From CAZRSW01 sp964602845 (lineage in GTDB: Bacteria; Chloroflexota; Dehalococcoidia; Lucifugimonadales; UBA826): DNA of 64,000 nt. The translations under genes and the position numbers were made by a program. Below, piece by piece: positions 34,895 to 45,127 of the stretch. The DNA lies in the NCBI GenBank assembly GCA_964602845.1, contig CAZRSW010000003.1:83811-147810 (forward strand), written 5' to 3'. Under the pieces are notes generated by a model. That model worked only from the letters and a program-made list of their open reading frames with translations. It ran no database searches and was not told where the DNA came from. Positions within the stretch are counted from its first letter, which is position 1, and every line of letters begins with the position of its first letter.

Positions 34895-36265
34895 ATGCAT
34901 AACCCTCTAGCGATAAAGAACGGCAGAGTTATTGATCCATCACAATCAGTTGACCGTGTGACTGATTTACTGATAATAGACGGGAAAATCGCCCAAATTG
35001 GACACCTCGATCAGCTACCAGATAACACAAAGGAATTCGACGCATCAAACCTAATAGTATCACCAGGATTCGTAGACATACACACCCACCTCAGAGAGCC
35101 AGGGGAAGAACACAAAGAGACCATAGCTACAGGTACGGCTGCAGCAGCTAAAGGAGGTTTCACCACTGTCTGTGCAATGCCAAATACTGACCCACCTTTA
35201 GACACGAGATCAGCCATCGAATTCGTAAAAAACAAAGCCACGCGGGAGGGTACTATACGAGTTCTCACGATAGGTTGCGTAACCAAGGGCAGAGCGGGTA
35301 TAGAGCTCTCCGATATGGCAGATTTAGCTTCGGCAGGAGTAATTGGATTCAGTGACGACGGAAGTCCTGTGGTTGATCCCAATTTAATGAGACAAGCCCT
35401 TAGCTACAGTAAAGGCCTAGGATTGCCAATCATTAATCACTGTGAAGTTCTTGAATTAACTAATCGTGGCTCTATGAACGAAGGTTGGATATCAACCAGA
35501 CTTGGCCTCCAGGGTATTCCAAACTCTTCTGAAACCGTAATGGTTTCTCGAGATATTGAACTGGCTGAAACGACAGGAGGGCATGTTCACATTGCACATG
35601 TAAGCACCGCCGGTTCGCTAGAACTAATCAGGCGGGCAAAGCAAAATGGCATCCACGTAACATGTGAAGTAACTCCCCACCATCTGACGCTAACCGACGA
35701 CATCATCATGAGCACAAAGGCAGGCCAGGATATCTATGCACCGCTTACTGCATATGCATATGATACTTCTGCAAAAGTAAGTCCTCCACTACGGCTAGAC
35801 TCCGATGTGCAAGCAATGGTGGCAGGAATCGAGGACAATACTATCGACTGTATTGCAACAGACCACGCTCCTCACAGTACGATAGACAAGAATTGTACAT
35901 TCCAGGAAGCCGCTTTCGGAATCAGTGTTTTAGAAACAGCTCTTGGTTCTACCATGTCATTATTCCATGATCATGGCATACCAATACCGGTACTAATCGA
36001 AAAACTTACCGCTGGGCCTACGACTTTGATAGGAAGTAATCTTGGAACACTTAAAGAAAGACATCAAGCTGACATAACTATTTTCGATCCCTACGCCTCA
36101 TGGGTCGTTGACCCATCAACTTTTGTATCAGGTGGAAAAAACACACCATTGTCTGGCAAGACCTTGAGAGGAAAAGTTGTAGCAACTTTTCTATCAGGAA
36201 CCAAAATATATTGTGACCCAGAAACCTTTCCTAATGATTCCCAAAGAACTATAGGGGCAACTTAA
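34895..36265 (+). CDS. pyrC: dihydroorotase
   Basis: 456 residues of the class I (PyrC-type amidohydrolase) kind. Metal motif VDIHTHLREPG (residues ~57-67), then MPNTDPPLDTR, INHCEV, HIAHVST, and IATDHAPHS. It cyclises carbamoyl-aspartate to dihydroorotate. Start codon ATG at 34895, 1 bp after the pyrB stop, and the stop abuts the carA TTG. The order pyrB-pyrC-carA-carB is a classic operon. Confidence 0.96.
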   Translation: MHNPLAIKNGRVIDPSQSVDRVTDLLIIDGKIAQIGHLDQLPDNTKEFDASNLIVSPGFVDIHTHLREPGEEHKETIATGTAAAAKGGFTTVCAMPNTDPPLDTRSAIEFVKNKATREGTIRVLTIGCVTKGRAGIELSDMADLASAGVIGFSDDGSPVVDPNLMRQALSYSKGLGLPIINHCEVLELTNRGSMNEGWISTRLGLQGIPNSSETVMVSRDIELAETTGGHVHIAHVSTAGSLELIRRAKQNGIHVTCEVTPHHLTLTDDIIMSTKAGQDIYAPLTAYAYDTSAKVSPPLRLDSDVQAMVAGIEDNTIDCIATDHAPHSTIDKNCTFQEAAFGISVLETALGSTMSLFHDHGIPIPVLIEKLTAGPTTLIGSNLGTLKERHQADITIFDPYASWVVDPSTFVSGGKNTPLSGKTLRGKVVATFLSGTKIYCDPETFPNDSQRTIGAT

Positions 36266-37351
36266 TTGACTACTGAAGCACATATAATCCTGGAGGATGG
36301 CACAAAATTTAAAGGGGTCTCATTTGGTGGAAATAATACAGCCTTTGGTGAGATCGTCTTCAACACATCTATGACCGGGTATCAAGAAATTTTGACCGAC
36401 CCATCTTACGCGGGTCAAATTGTAGTACCCACATACCCAATGATTGGGAATTATGGGATCAGTAAAGAGGCAAATGAATCTATAAAGATTCAAGTCGCTG
36501 GCCTAGTTGTCAGACAACATTGTGAAGAGCCAAGCCATGCCGATAGCAAAATGTCTATCTCAGACTTCCTTCATTCCCAAGATGTAACGGGTATTTCAGA
36601 AATCGATACACGCGCTTTAACGAGACATATCCGTAAGAAAGGCGTCATGATGGGAACAATAGTTACAAACCCCAATATTGATGAAGCAACAACTGATTTA
36701 GCAAAAATAACTCCTTATGGAAACCTAGACTACGTTCAAAGGGTAACAACTAAAGATCCATATCAGTGGGAGAACCCTGCAACCAATAAAATAAAGATAC
36801 TGGTTGCAGATTTTGGGCTTAAATACAACATCTTGCGTCTCCTTAGAAATAGAGGTTGCGCGGTTCATGTTTATCCCTCTAATACCAGCCCAGAAGATCT
36901 GCTGGATTTGAGACCGGATGGCATATTGTTATCCCCAGGTCCGGGTGATCCACAATTACTCAATTACATGGTAGATACCACTAGAGAACTCCTCGGGCGT
37001 GTACCTATCTTAGGTATCTGTCTTGGGAATCAGGTGTTGGGCATGGCAACAGGAGCTAAAACATATAAGTTGAAATTTGGGCATCGCGGCGGTAACCATC
37101 CCGTCAAAGACCTAGAATCTGGCAGGATTCACATAACCTCTCAAAACCATGGATATGCTATAGATGAATCCACTTTACCATCGGAGGTTTCCATCACCCA
37201 TGTCAGCGCAAATGACAATACTGTAGAAGGTATCAAACACAAGTCAATGCCAGCCATGGGCATACAATACCACTCGGAATCATCTCCCGGGCCAAAAGAT
37301 AACGAATATATCTTCGACCAATTCATTTCGATGATCAAAGCCGTTAAGTAG
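36266..37351 (+). CDS. carA: carbamoyl-phosphate synthase small (glutaminase) subunit
   Basis: 361 residues. The N-terminal CPSase small domain has GEIVFNTSMTGYQEILTDPSY. The class I glutamine amidotransferase domain has the nucleophile elbow ILGICLGNQVLG. The usual HPE active-site tail reads YHSESSPGP, keeping His and Glu but with Ser for Pro. It supplies ammonia to CarB. The TTG start at 36266 follows directly on the pyrC stop codon. Confidence 0.95.
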   Translation: MTTEAHIILEDGTKFKGVSFGGNNTAFGEIVFNTSMTGYQEILTDPSYAGQIVVPTYPMIGNYGISKEANESIKIQVAGLVVRQHCEEPSHADSKMSISDFLHSQDVTGISEIDTRALTRHIRKKGVMMGTIVTNPNIDEATTDLAKITPYGNLDYVQRVTTKDPYQWENPATNKIKILVADFGLKYNILRLLRNRGCAVHVYPSNTSPEDLLDLRPDGILLSPGPGDPQLLNYMVDTTRELLGRVPILGICLGNQVLGMATGAKTYKLKFGHRGGNHPVKDLESGRIHITSQNHGYAIDESTLPSEVSITHVSANDNTVEGIKHKSMPAMGIQYHSESSPGPKDNEYIFDQFISMIKAVK

Positions 37352-37456
37352 ATGAATTCTAGTTCTATCAATATACCCATCTACCACGTGATAGCCAGGC
37401 CGATTCATCCGTTAGACAGTATCTTTAAAGCATATGTTGGAGGTTGACCTACAACC

Positions 37457-40400
37457 ATGAGACAGAGATTGAACAAAATTCTAGTGATCGGATCGGGGCC
37501 TATAGTAATCGGTCAGGCCGCAGAGTTCGATTACGCTGGGACCCAGGCCTGCACCGCCCTAAGAGAAGAAGGCATAGAAACAATCCTCGTAAATTCTAAC
37601 CCGGCTACAATTATGACGGACAACGACATTGCCGACAGAGTTTACATTGAACCATTAACGGTCCCCGTGCTCACAAGAATAATAGAGCGAGAGAGACCGG
37701 ACGGACTATTACCGACCCTGGGAGGTCAGACAGGGTTAAATTTGGCCGTCTCATTAGCCGAACAAGGAGTCTTGGATGAATTCAATGTTAGCTTGTTAGG
37801 AAGCTCTGTCTCTACAATCAAGAAAGCTGAAGACAGAAATTTATTTCGAGAGCTGCTAACTCAAATTGGTGAACCGGTTCCACCCAGCCTTACAGTAAGC
37901 TCTATTGAAAAAGCCCATGAAGCGAAAGAAAAGCTAGGCCTACCTCTAGTGATTCGGCCTGCTTATACACTAGGAGGAACGGGGGGGGGAATAGCAAATA
38001 CTGAGGAGGAATTCGATGAAATCACATCTGGAGGCCTTGCAGCAAGCCCTATAAGTCAAATACTTATAGAAAAATCCATCGTCGGATGGAAAGAACTCGA
38101 ATATGAAGTCATGCGTGACCATGCTGACAACTGCATCACAATATGCAACATGGAAAACATTGATCCTATGGGAACCCATACAGGGGATAGCATAGTTGTT
38201 GCTCCCAGCCAAACACTCTCAGACAAAGAATACCAACTCTTACGAACAGCAAGTTTAAGGATAATTCGAGCTCTAAAAATAGAGGGTGGATGCAATGTTC
38301 AATTCGCCCTGGCTCCTGGTGACGTTGTAGCCTCTAGCCTCCCTGATTATGACTCAGAAGGAAAGGGTTACTACGTAATAGAAGTGAACCCTAGAGTCAG
38401 CAGAAGTTCCGCATTGGCCAGCAAAGCGACGGGATACCCAATTGCAAGAGTTGCCGCAAAAATAGCTACTGGGAAACTGTTAAATGAAATACCCAACGCC
38501 ATAACCAGAAAAACACTGTCAGCCTTCGAGCCCGCCATAGATTATTGTGTTGTAAAGATTCCTAGATGGCCTTTTGATAAGTTTCCGTCTGGGGATCGTA
38601 CCCTCGGTACACAGATGAAGGCAACGGGAGAAGTAATGGCCATAGACAGAACCTTCGAATCCGCTTTCCAAAAAGCTGTTAGGTCTCTCGAAATATCCGA
38701 CAGGTCGATCATCTGGGAAGATTCTGCATGGTCTAATGGAGAACATTCTAGCCTTTCCGAATTACCACTCGACCCACACGACGAAAGGCTTTGGACAGTG
38801 TTCTCTGCCTTAAGGCAAAAAATCTCGCCAGAGGATATATCTCGCCGCACCGGTATAGACCCTTGGTTCACCAGGTCATTTAACCGAATAGTGAGATTGG
38901 AAGATAGGTTAAAGAATGAAACGATGTCTTACCGCCTTATGCGAGAAACTAAAAGGATGGGGTTCCCAGACCAGGTCATAGCGCTATTAACAAATAAAAC
39001 TGCCTTGGAGATACGGAAAATTAGAAAAGCATTTGGGCTTCTACCCGTCTATAAAATGGTGGATACTTGTGCATCCGAATTTGAGGCCCAAACTCCCTAT
39101 TTTTACAGCACATACGAAGAAGAAAATGAGGCTGATCCGATTCAAGGACCAAAAGCCATAGTAGTTGGAAGTGGACCTATACGAATCGGTCAGGGGATAG
39201 AATTTGACTACTGTTCAGTACACGCAGCTTGGGCTCTCAAAAATGAGGGGCTAGGCAGCATAATAATCAACTCTAACCCTGAGACAGTATCAACGGATTT
39301 CGACACCAGTGATCGTCTCTATTTTGAGCCTTTAGATGAAGAGAGCATAATGGACGTAATAGAAAACGAGTCCACTATAGACGAACATGGAGATACATAC
39401 ATTCCTCCGACCATTGTCCAATTTGGTGGGCAAACAGCAATCGACCTGTCTCAGAAACTTGACCAGGCGGGGTTCCCTATCTTGGGGTCCACTGCTGACT
39501 CTATAGATACTGCATCTGACAGGCATCTATTTGAGGCGTTCCTCTCGAGAATAGGCATCCCTAATCCACCAGGTTCTGCTGTAGATAGCATCGAATCAGG
39601 TCTTAAAGTTGCGGAGGACATTGGATATCCAGTTTTGGTACGACCTAGCTATGTGCTAGGAGGAAGAGCAATGGAAATAGTACATGATGAAAGTGAACTA
39701 ACCAGATATATGGCAAGTGCTCTCAAAGTGGGTGTAGGAAGGAAAGTACTTGTAGATAAATATTTTGAAGGCCGCGAAGTTGAAGTCGATGCAGTATGTG
39801 ATGGGGAAAGCGTAGTCATCCCTGGCATAATGGAACACGTAGAGAGAGCCGGAGTTCATAGTGGAGATTCTCTAGCCATATACCCTGGAATCACGCTATC
39901 AAAGGAGGAGGTAGACACCATAACAGACTACACGATTCGGATAGGAAAGTCCTTGAATGTGAAAGGCTTAATGAACATCCAGTATGTCGTTATTGGAGGT
40001 CCCAAATATAGAAGCCCAGAGATGGCCTCGAGATTGAGTTTAAGGACTTCCTCCGCTGCAGGAAATACCCAAGTTTTTGTTATAGAAGTAAACCCAAGAT
40101 CCAGCAGAACAATCCCTTTTATATCCAAGGTAACAAATGTGCCTATGGTGAGACTCGGTATATCGGCTATGTTAGGAAATAAACTAACCGAGAACGGATA
40201 CGAAAGTGGACTGAGTAAAAAACAGAATCTAGTTGGGGTGAAAGCTCCTGTATTCTCAATGTCCAAACTCTCAGGGGTTGATTCCTACTTAGGACCCGAA
40301 ATGAAGTCGACTGGCGAAGTAATGGGCATTGATAAAGACTTCGAATCTGCTACAGCAAAGGCCTTGATAGCCGCAAATTTGGACCTTCCTAATCAAGGTG

Positions 40401-40795
40401 CCATCCTTTTGAGTATTGCGGACGAAGATAAACTCGAAGCTATATCCATGATAAAGAAACTAGCCTCAGCTAAGTATGATCTTTTTGCCACTGAGGGAAC
40501 TGCTTCACTGATACAAAAATTAGGATTACCCGTCATTTCCGTACCTAAACGGTTGGATCAAACCAAACCTAATGTAGTCGACATAATCAATAATCAGACT
40601 GTCGACGCTGTCATAAATACAGTTACAGGCGATAGAAAGGTATTGCAAGATGGCTTCTATATTCGTCGAACAGCCGTTGACAAGAGAATACCATGTTTCA
40701 CTTCCTTAGACACTGCCCGAGCCGCGGTTGAAAGTTTGACTGCCAACCATAACCACTTCAACGTAAAGACGGTTTCTGAATATCTAGACGACTGA
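37457..40795 (+). CDS. carB: carbamoyl-phosphate synthase large subunit
   Basis: 1112 residues, longer than the usual ~1060-1080. Two homologous halves: ATP-grasp 1 (VIGSGPIVIGQAAEFDYAG, ... VIEVNPRVSRSSALASK) and ATP-grasp 2 (VVGSGPIRIGQGIEFDYC, ... VIEVNPRSSRTIPF). A methylglyoxal-synthase-like allosteric domain ends the chain (LFATEGTASLI). The extra length is partly explained by insertions just before each VIEVNPR block: ~13 residues in the first half, ~22 in the second. GGAGG (37438-37442) stands 14 bp before the ATG, which is long. A 105-bp gap separates it from carA. Confidence 0.96.
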   Translation: MRQRLNKILVIGSGPIVIGQAAEFDYAGTQACTALREEGIETILVNSNPATIMTDNDIADRVYIEPLTVPVLTRIIERERPDGLLPTLGGQTGLNLAVSLAEQGVLDEFNVSLLGSSVSTIKKAEDRNLFRELLTQIGEPVPPSLTVSSIEKAHEAKEKLGLPLVIRPAYTLGGTGGGIANTEEEFDEITSGGLAASPISQILIEKSIVGWKELEYEVMRDHADNCITICNMENIDPMGTHTGDSIVVAPSQTLSDKEYQLLRTASLRIIRALKIEGGCNVQFALAPGDVVASSLPDYDSEGKGYYVIEVNPRVSRSSALASKATGYPIARVAAKIATGKLLNEIPNAITRKTLSAFEPAIDYCVVKIPRWPFDKFPSGDRTLGTQMKATGEVMAIDRTFESAFQKAVRSLEISDRSIIWEDSAWSNGEHSSLSELPLDPHDERLWTVFSALRQKISPEDISRRTGIDPWFTRSFNRIVRLEDRLKNETMSYRLMRETKRMGFPDQVIALLTNKTALEIRKIRKAFGLLPVYKMVDTCASEFEAQTPYFYSTYEEENEADPIQGPKAIVVGSGPIRIGQGIEFDYCSVHAAWALKNEGLGSIIINSNPETVSTDFDTSDRLYFEPLDEESIMDVIENESTIDEHGDTYIPPTIVQFGGQTAIDLSQKLDQAGFPILGSTADSIDTASDRHLFEAFLSRIGIPNPPGSAVDSIESGLKVAEDIGYPVLVRPSYVLGGRAMEIVHDESELTRYMASALKVGVGRKVLVDKYFEGREVEVDAVCDGESVVIPGIMEHVERAGVHSGDSLAIYPGITLSKEEVDTITDYTIRIGKSLNVKGLMNIQYVVIGGPKYRSPEMASRLSLRTSSAAGNTQVFVIEVNPRSSRTIPFISKVTNVPMVRLGISAMLGNKLTENGYESGLSKKQNLVGVKAPVFSMSKLSGVDSYLGPEMKSTGEVMGIDKDFESATAKALIAANLDLPNQGAILLSIADEDKLEAISMIKKLASAKYDLFATEGTASLIQKLGLPVISVPKRLDQTKPNVVDIINNQTVDAVINTVTGDRKVLQDGFYIRRTAVDKRIPCFTSLDTARAAVESLTANHNHFNVKTVSEYLDD

Positions 40796-40887
40796 AATGG
40801 AAAATAATATGCCAGAAGTTTTAGAGTGGTGCCAGGGAAAAAACTGTAGCTGAACTCAGACTATTAGAACATGGCAAGGGGAAACCT

Positions 40888-43464
40888 GTGATACCAATCA
40901 ACCTCACGGTTAAAAACTTTATGAGCTACCGGGAGCCGGAACAAACACTGGACCTGGAGGGCATAAAAATAGCTTGTCTATCCGGACCTAACGGCCATGG
41001 TAAAACCACCCTTTTAGATGCGATCACATGGGTACTCTGGGGTAAGGCACGATCCAGAACTCAAGAGGAACTAGTCCATCAAGGCCAAAAAGATATGATG
41101 GTCGAGCTAATATTTGTGGCAAGGGGCCAGCGTTATAGAGTGAGCAGGTTATATAGTAAAAATCTCCTAGGATCTCGAGGGCGGACAGAGTTAGATTTAG
41201 CCATACTGTCGGAAGGTACACCTACGTCCATAATGGGGGCTACCATTAGAGATACCGAGAGACAAATTGTTGAGCTATTAGGTATGGATTATGATACCTT
41301 CATCAACACCTCCTATTTAAGACAGGGGGACGCAGACCGTTTCACCCGCAGTAAACCTGCTGAGCGAAAACGTACATTAGCTGAGGTCTTACGACTATCT
41401 TATTATGAGCATCTGGAAAAAAAATCCAGGGATAGATCTAGAAAAATAAAGGAATCTATCTTAGAGAAAAAAGCCGTATTATCAGCACGTGAAGCTGAAG
41501 TTGAAGAAAAACCCGTCCTAACTACCCAAGTGGAAATTAGCAAAGGTAGAATTAATGAGCTTGAGCCAAAGATACAGGTGCTCACAAAGAAATTACACGA
41601 TTTGAATTCTCAAAAAGAATCCAACTATAGAGACCAACAAGAAAAAGAGCGCTTATTAATTTCTCTAAGTACCAACAAGCAAGAGCTTTGTAAATTGAAC
41701 TCCCAGAAAAAAGACTGGCAAGAGAGAATCAGCCAGGTCGAATCATTGTTGTCAAGGTCTGAGGAGATACTTTCTAAAAAAGAACAACTCCTAGAAAAAA
41801 CAGGTTCGCTAAAACACCTGACCAAACAACTAACCCAGGTAATGGAACTTGAGGCATCTAAGTCCCGTTTAGAAAAAATTATTGCTATCGAGTCCGAAAG
41901 AATCATGGGGCTTGAAAAGCAGTACCGGCAACGTATAGACAGTGATTTAAGACCAACAGTCGATCAAATACCAAATCTTGAACAACAGCTCCAGAAGATC
42001 AGGCAAGAATTAACAGAATGTAGCAACAACTCAGACCAATTATCAACAGATGAGTCCAAAATTAAAAAATTATCCGATGAGTTAAGCTCTTTGGAAACAA
42101 TAAACACAGCCTTAAAGGACAATATGTCGGAAACAAGGGGTCGGTATGACCTCTTGGGTCAAGCCAACGCTCACTGCCCTCTCTGTTCTCAACCCCTCGA
42201 TGAAACGAGTAAACTCCATCTGAGTAAAGAATACGAGAAAAGCGGCGTGGAATCACGGTCAACATATCAGAACAACCTAATAAAGATCAAAACCCTGAAA
42301 ACCAACATTAGCTCTGAAACAGTTCGGATCAATAAGAATAGAGCCGAACTCCAATCCCAGATGAAATATTTAGAGGGAGAGTTGTATTCCAATGACCAGC
42401 TACTAAAACTCGGGAAAGACAATCAAATTAAAATGTCTCAAGAGGTCGAAGATCACCGTATCATTGCCCATAAACTTTCATGTGACGACTACGCTATAGA
42501 AGAACGTATATTGCTGAGAAAGATAGAAGCTACGTTAAAAGAAATCAGTTTCGATCAAACTGAACACCATAAACTTGAACAAGAAGTACAAGAGTTATCT
42601 CCCTACCTCAAGCTTTCCGTTGAACTTGAACAGTCACATTCCAGTCTAGATTCTTTAAAACAAGGCCTCCAAACAAATCTGGAAATGACATCCACACGCA
42701 TCAAGGAAATCCAATTATGCGAAACAACACTTAAGGAGCTCAGTACACGACTATCAAGCATTGTAAACCTGCAAAATGAATCACTCGTCATCGAGAAGGA
42801 GCTATCGGAGATCAATAAAGATATCCAGGCGAACATATCCAAAAGAGATAGTTCCCTACAACAGTTGGAACGCCTCGCGAAATACGAGCAGGACATATTA
42901 GACATCACTAAATATCTTACTGGTAGTTTAGAAGAATCGGCTATATACGATGAACTAGCTTCTGCGTTCGGACCTAACGGTATACAAGCCTTAATGATAG
43001 AACAAACAGTTCCACAAATTGAAGAGATCTCAAATGACCTGCTCAGCAAGTTAACCGATAACAGAATGGCTGTAAAACTTGAGATAAAGGATGGACGAAT
43101 AGACAAGTTTACAGGTCTACCATCAGAAGAACTCGATATTAGTGTCTCAGACGAGAAGGGCACTCGAAGTTATGAAACTTTCAGCGGAGGCGAAGCTTTT
43201 CGTATAGACTTTGCGCTAAGAATTGCTCTTTCAAAACTTCTGGCATCGAGGTCAGGTACACCTCTACCAATACTTTTTATAGACGAGGGCTTCGGATCGC
43301 AAGATAATAGCGGTCAAGAACGGCTTACTGAAGCTATTCAATCAATTCAAGATGAATTTGAGAAAATAATTGTAATTACTCATGTAGACACGATGAAAGA
43401 AAGCTTTGAACATCGCATCGAAGTTTTCAAAACCCCAGAGGGTTCTACAATACAAGTAAGCTGA
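40888..43464 (+). CDS. sbcC: SbcC/Rad50-type exonuclease ATPase subunit
   Basis: 858 residues. The N-terminal Walker A is GPNGHGKTTLLD near residue 37. Two long coiled coils flank a zinc hook CPLC at about residues 430-433. The C-terminal signature is FSGGEAFRIDFALRIAL and the Walker B LFIDEGFGSQD. With SbcD it forms a nuclease that opens DNA hairpins and protein-blocked ends. No sbcD is next to it, which is unusual. GTG start at 40888 has AAGGGGA 5 bp upstream. It follows carB by 92 bp and may be transcribed with the pyr genes. Confidence 0.93.
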   Translation: MIPINLTVKNFMSYREPEQTLDLEGIKIACLSGPNGHGKTTLLDAITWVLWGKARSRTQEELVHQGQKDMMVELIFVARGQRYRVSRLYSKNLLGSRGRTELDLAILSEGTPTSIMGATIRDTERQIVELLGMDYDTFINTSYLRQGDADRFTRSKPAERKRTLAEVLRLSYYEHLEKKSRDRSRKIKESILEKKAVLSAREAEVEEKPVLTTQVEISKGRINELEPKIQVLTKKLHDLNSQKESNYRDQQEKERLLISLSTNKQELCKLNSQKKDWQERISQVESLLSRSEEILSKKEQLLEKTGSLKHLTKQLTQVMELEASKSRLEKIIAIESERIMGLEKQYRQRIDSDLRPTVDQIPNLEQQLQKIRQELTECSNNSDQLSTDESKIKKLSDELSSLETINTALKDNMSETRGRYDLLGQANAHCPLCSQPLDETSKLHLSKEYEKSGVESRSTYQNNLIKIKTLKTNISSETVRINKNRAELQSQMKYLEGELYSNDQLLKLGKDNQIKMSQEVEDHRIIAHKLSCDDYAIEERILLRKIEATLKEISFDQTEHHKLEQEVQELSPYLKLSVELEQSHSSLDSLKQGLQTNLEMTSTRIKEIQLCETTLKELSTRLSSIVNLQNESLVIEKELSEINKDIQANISKRDSSLQQLERLAKYEQDILDITKYLTGSLEESAIYDELASAFGPNGIQALMIEQTVPQIEEISNDLLSKLTDNRMAVKLEIKDGRIDKFTGLPSEELDISVSDEKGTRSYETFSGGEAFRIDFALRIALSKLLASRSGTPLPILFIDEGFGSQDNSGQERLTEAIQSIQDEFEKIIVITHVDTMKESFEHRIEVFKTPEGSTIQVS

Positions 43465-43477
43465 CCGGCCACCAGTT

Positions 43478-44143
43478 TTATAAAACCATCTCACTCAAAT
43501 ATGGGGAGGGGATAAGGGTAGCATCAGTCTCGTTCTGAACCGAGTCGAAGTCCCAACCAGGTGCGACCTCCAATAACTGCAGTCCTTTTTCGTCAATCTC
43601 CACCACCGCAATATCGGTGACGATAAGACTAACACACCGTTCCCCTGTCAAAGGATAATCGCATTCATTAACTATCTTCGATCTTCCTTTCCTATCCAAA
43701 TGTTCCATAGCCACTATAACCCTCTTTGCCCCAACCGCCAAATCCATCGCACCACCAATATTTCCAATTCCTCTTTCCGGAATCATCCAATTAGCAATAT
43801 CTCCTTGAACGGAAACTTGGAAAGCCCCCAAAACCGTTACATCCACGTGTCCCCCTCTAATCATTGCAAATGCATCAGCCGAATTAAAGAACGACATCCC
43901 AGCTACTGGTGCTAGAAATTGACCTCCTGCATTAATCAAATCAGGGTCCTCCTTGCCTTCTTCAGCCATGGGCCCGTAGTTTAAAACTCCACTTTCACTA
44001 TGATAAAAAATGGTCTTATTATCAGGGACAAACTGAGAACAAAGTGTCGGGATACCTATTCCCAAATTCACGACATCTCCATCCCTCAGTTCTTTGGCGA
44101 CCCTCATTGCAATTACTTCTCTGTGTAACCGTTCTTTTTCCAT
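43478..44143 (-). CDS. 3-oxoacid CoA-transferase subunit B
   Basis: 221 residues, beta-subunit type. IGIPTL near the N-terminus and the catalytic Glu in YHSESGVLNYGP (residues ~47-58) are those of 3-oxoadipate/succinyl-CoA transferases. GGHVDVTVLGAFQVS and WMIPERGIGNIGGAMDL are also typical. It moves CoA between succinyl-CoA and a 3-oxo acid. Its A subunit is the next gene upstream, 30 bp away. The substrate (acetoacetate, 3-oxoadipate or other) is not evident. Confidence 0.9.
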   Translation of the reverse strand: MEKERLHREVIAMRVAKELRDGDVVNLGIGIPTLCSQFVPDNKTIFYHSESGVLNYGPMAEEGKEDPDLINAGGQFLAPVAGMSFFNSADAFAMIRGGHVDVTVLGAFQVSVQGDIANWMIPERGIGNIGGAMDLAVGAKRVIVAMEHLDRKGRSKIVNECDYPLTGERCVSLIVTDIAVVEIDEKGLQLLEVAPGWDFDSVQNETDATLIPSPYLSEMVL

Positions 44144-44173
44144 TCAAACCTCTACGAACTCACTTTCTCTAAG

Positions 44174-44878
44174 CTAAATAAGGACGATCCTATCTACATA
44201 TATCCCAGGGGTAGCAATAGAGTTAGAACTGATCTCACTAGCGTCCACGAGTTCATCAACCTCTACAATAGTCGTTTTAGCCGCCGTTGCCATAACGCCA
44301 TTAAAATTCTGCGATGTGCCTTTATACACAACATTTCCCAATGTGTCAGCTTTGTATCCCCTTATCAAAGCAAAGTCAGCCGTTATCGATTTTTCCATGA
44401 CATACGTTTTACCTGCAAATACACGTGTTTCTTTACCCTTAGCGATCTGCGTTCCTACACCGGTTGGAGTATAAAATGCGGGTATACCTGCTCCGCCAGC
44501 CCTTATCCTCTCCGCTAATGTACCTTGGGGAACTAATTCCAATTCTATTTCTCCTTCTCTATAGGCCCTTTCGAAAGCAGTAGGACGTGACCGAGATGGA
44601 GAAATAGGAAACGAGGCTATGATCTTATCGACCTGATGGTTCTCTATCAATATTCCAATGTCGGTCGGACGATCTCCAGGAAGAGTTCCGAACCCAATTA
44701 CACTTGCCAAACCGGCCGTGTTACTAACCACTGTAAGACTTTTGGCACCCTGTTCTTCTAGTGCTCTGATTAAATTCTGAGGTGTTCCACCCGGACCGGC
44801 AAATCCGTCTATCATTACTATAGAATGATCTGCAATATCTCGTACAGCCTGACTGAAAGTAGAGCAAACCTTATTCAT
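44174..44878 (-). CDS. 3-oxoacid CoA-transferase subunit A
   Basis: 234 residues, alpha-subunit type. IVMIDGFAGPGGTPQNLIRAL near the N terminus matches the GFG-G-PxxLI motif of the family, and FYTPTGVGT, KEYVMEKSI-like (KTYVMEKSIT) and ADFALIRGYKAD follow. With the B subunit it forms the heteromeric transferase that activates 3-oxo acids with succinyl-CoA. First gene of this two-gene operon. 249 bp upstream hold no gene that I can see. Confidence 0.9.
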   Translation of the reverse strand: MNKVCSTFSQAVRDIADHSIVMIDGFAGPGGTPQNLIRALEEQGAKSLTVVSNTAGLASVIGFGTLPGDRPTDIGILIENHQVDKIIASFPISPSRSRPTAFERAYREGEIELELVPQGTLAERIRAGGAGIPAFYTPTGVGTQIAKGKETRVFAGKTYVMEKSITADFALIRGYKADTLGNVVYKGTSQNFNGVMATAAKTTIVEVDELVDASEISSNSIATPGIYVDRIVLI

Positions 44879-45127
44879 TCAAATTACTAACCTCATTTTA
44901 CAAGAGTTGACCTGCCCAATTTCAACGCGTTTCCACCAGCGTACAAACCAATATGACAGCTGTAGCACAACCTTCTCTAGAACCAAAACTCGGACGATGC
45001 CGACACAATAATTATCACGGCGTTTTACGAGTAGTTCAGTAGCACAGCCAATACATCATCACCAGGGGTTAAACACAACAGCATATTTCCGACTCATGAC
45101 CCATACAACTTAGATCCATATTAATAT

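Noticed and set aside
42603..43163. Minus-strand open frame of 186 codons.
   Set aside because: It lies fully within sbcC on the opposite strand and is Ser-rich, as antisense frames often are.
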